NCBI GenBank assembly: GCA_002451085.1
Contig: DKBE01000066.1
Location: forward strand, 25,886 to 32,544
Direction: 5' to 3'
Length of the DNA stretch: 6,659 bases
Source: Proteobacteria bacterium UBA6908
GTDB lineage: Bacteria; Pseudomonadota; Gammaproteobacteria; Acidiferrobacterales; UBA6901
A model generated the notes under the pieces. It worked only from the letters and a program-made list of their open reading frames with translations, was not told where the DNA came from and searched no databases. Position numbers and translations under genes: made by a program. The first letter of the stretch is position 1. Every line of letters starts with the position of its first letter. Shown here piece after piece: positions 6,070 to 6,659 of the stretch.

Positions 6070-6659
6070 ATGGCCGCCACCATCGTCAAGCTCGCCACGC
6101 CGGAGGAAAAACCGGTCAGTGCGTCCACGGCCACCACGCCACCGGCTGTGCCGGTCACCACCCGCAAGCCGGCGACGCCAGGGCGGGACCGGGTAGTGCG
6201 TTTCACGCTACCGTTGCTCACGTTCGCGATCCTGATCGTGTTTTGGGCCATCGTGCAATCGCAGTTCGCCCCGGAACTGCCGACGCCCGGGGCGGTGCTG
6301 GACCGGGCGCTGGAAATCTTTGCCGATCCGTTCCGCGATGCCGGGCCAAACGACAAGGGGATCGGCTGGCAGCTGCTGTATTCGCTCGGACGAGTGGCGG
6401 GCGGGTTCTCGCTGGCGGTAGCGGTGGCGATTCCGCTCGGCTTCCTCATGGGCATGAGCAAGACCTTCAACACCGCCTGGCAGCCGTTGATCCAGGTGTT
6501 ACGGCCGGTGAGTCCGCTCGCCTGGCTGCCAATCGGTCTGTTGCTGTTCAAAGCCGTGAATCCCTCGGCAATCTTCGTGATCTTCATCACCTGTATCTGG
6601 CCGACGCTGCTCAACACGGCCGCCGGGGTGCGCGCCATCCCGCAGGACTACATGAACGT
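6070..6659 (+). CDS. nrtB: ABC transporter permease, NrtB family (3'-partial)
   Basis: The gene begins at an ATG preceded by a near-perfect Shine-Dalgarno, AAGGAGGA (6059-6066), 22 bp after the nrtA stop, and stays open for 196 codons to the window edge. A Pro/Ala/Thr-rich cytoplasmic tail (1-40) is followed by hydrophobic helices at about 45-65, 103-127, 139-161 and 166-184. NrtB/SsuC-type permease landmarks include SLGRVAGGFSLAVAVAIPLG (105-124), RPVSPLAWLP (145-154) and IWPTLLNTAAGV (176-187). The EAA loop that contacts the ATPase should lie just past the edge. With full-length relatives at about 280-330 residues, roughly a third is missing. It is expected to form the membrane channel for the upstream binding protein, with an NrtC/NrtD ATPase encoded further downstream. 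Confidence 0.93.
   Translation, partial: MAATIVKLATPEEKPVSASTATTPPAVPVTTRKPATPGRDRVVRFTLPLLTFAILIVFWAIVQSQFAPELPTPGAVLDRALEIFADPFRDAGPNDKGIGWQLLYSLGRVAGGFSLAVAVAIPLGFLMGMSKTFNTAWQPLIQVLRPVSPLAWLPIGLLLFKAVNPSAIFVIFITCIWPTLLNTAAGVRAIPQDYMN

Noticed and set aside
6036..6638. Minus-strand frame of 200 codons opposite nrtB
   Set aside because: The plus strand has a perfect ribosome-binding site and clear permease sequence here; the antisense product is Ser/Thr-rich and unrecognised.
1..6659. Search for CRISPR arrays, tRNA or rRNA genes, insertion sequences and attachment sites
   Set aside because: I saw no regularly spaced repeats, tRNA cloverleaf, transposase or terminal inverted repeats. The window is densely coding, with a longest gap of 173 bp.

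Overview
The window is a GC-rich stretch with every supported gene on the + strand. It most likely comes from a proteobacterium, perhaps a gammaproteobacterium. The reasons are a near-consensus sigma-54 (-24/-12) promoter, a NasT-type antiterminator, a Tat-exported NrtA-type binding protein and abundant c-type cytochromes. The exact taxon cannot be read from the sequence.

Left part (1-3710), a redox operon. Three tightly packed genes encode: (i) a 5'-truncated fusion of a NirB-like FAD/NAD(P)H diaphorase, a BFD-type [2Fe-2S] domain and a five-helix membrane domain with two His-x13-His pairs; (ii) a membrane-anchored cytochrome with 11 predicted c-type hemes (ten CXXCH, one CX4CH); (iii) a lipoprotein of the DUF3365/Tll0287-like family with one CXXCH. 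Together they read as an electron path between cytoplasmic NAD(P)H and periplasmic hemes. I do not recognise this as a characterised system, and its substrate is unknown.

Middle (3711-3883), regulatory DNA. A 173-bp gap holds a sigma-54 promoter preceded by two NtrC-like dyads 33 bp apart and a weak IHF-like match. It drives nasT, an ANTAR RNA-binding antiterminator with a degenerate receiver domain.

Right part (4463-6659), nitrate-uptake genes under attenuation. The nasT-nrtA gap contains two hairpins with hexanucleotide loops that both have A at position 1 and G at position 4 (AAAGAT and AACGGC). The second shares bases 4548-4558 with a strong intrinsic terminator. This is the architecture known for ANTAR targets: NasT binding should hold the second hairpin, block the terminator and let transcription enter nrtA and nrtB. 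nrtA encodes a Tat-exported substrate-binding protein of the nitrate/bicarbonate/cyanate family. nrtB encodes the ABC permease and runs off the right edge.

Taken together, nitrogen limitation (sigma-54/NtrC) would switch on nasT and its own downstream RNA target in one transcript, and nitrate or nitrite would decide read-through into the transporter. No nasS is visible here. Whether the redox operon takes part in the same nitrogen metabolism is inference from proximity.
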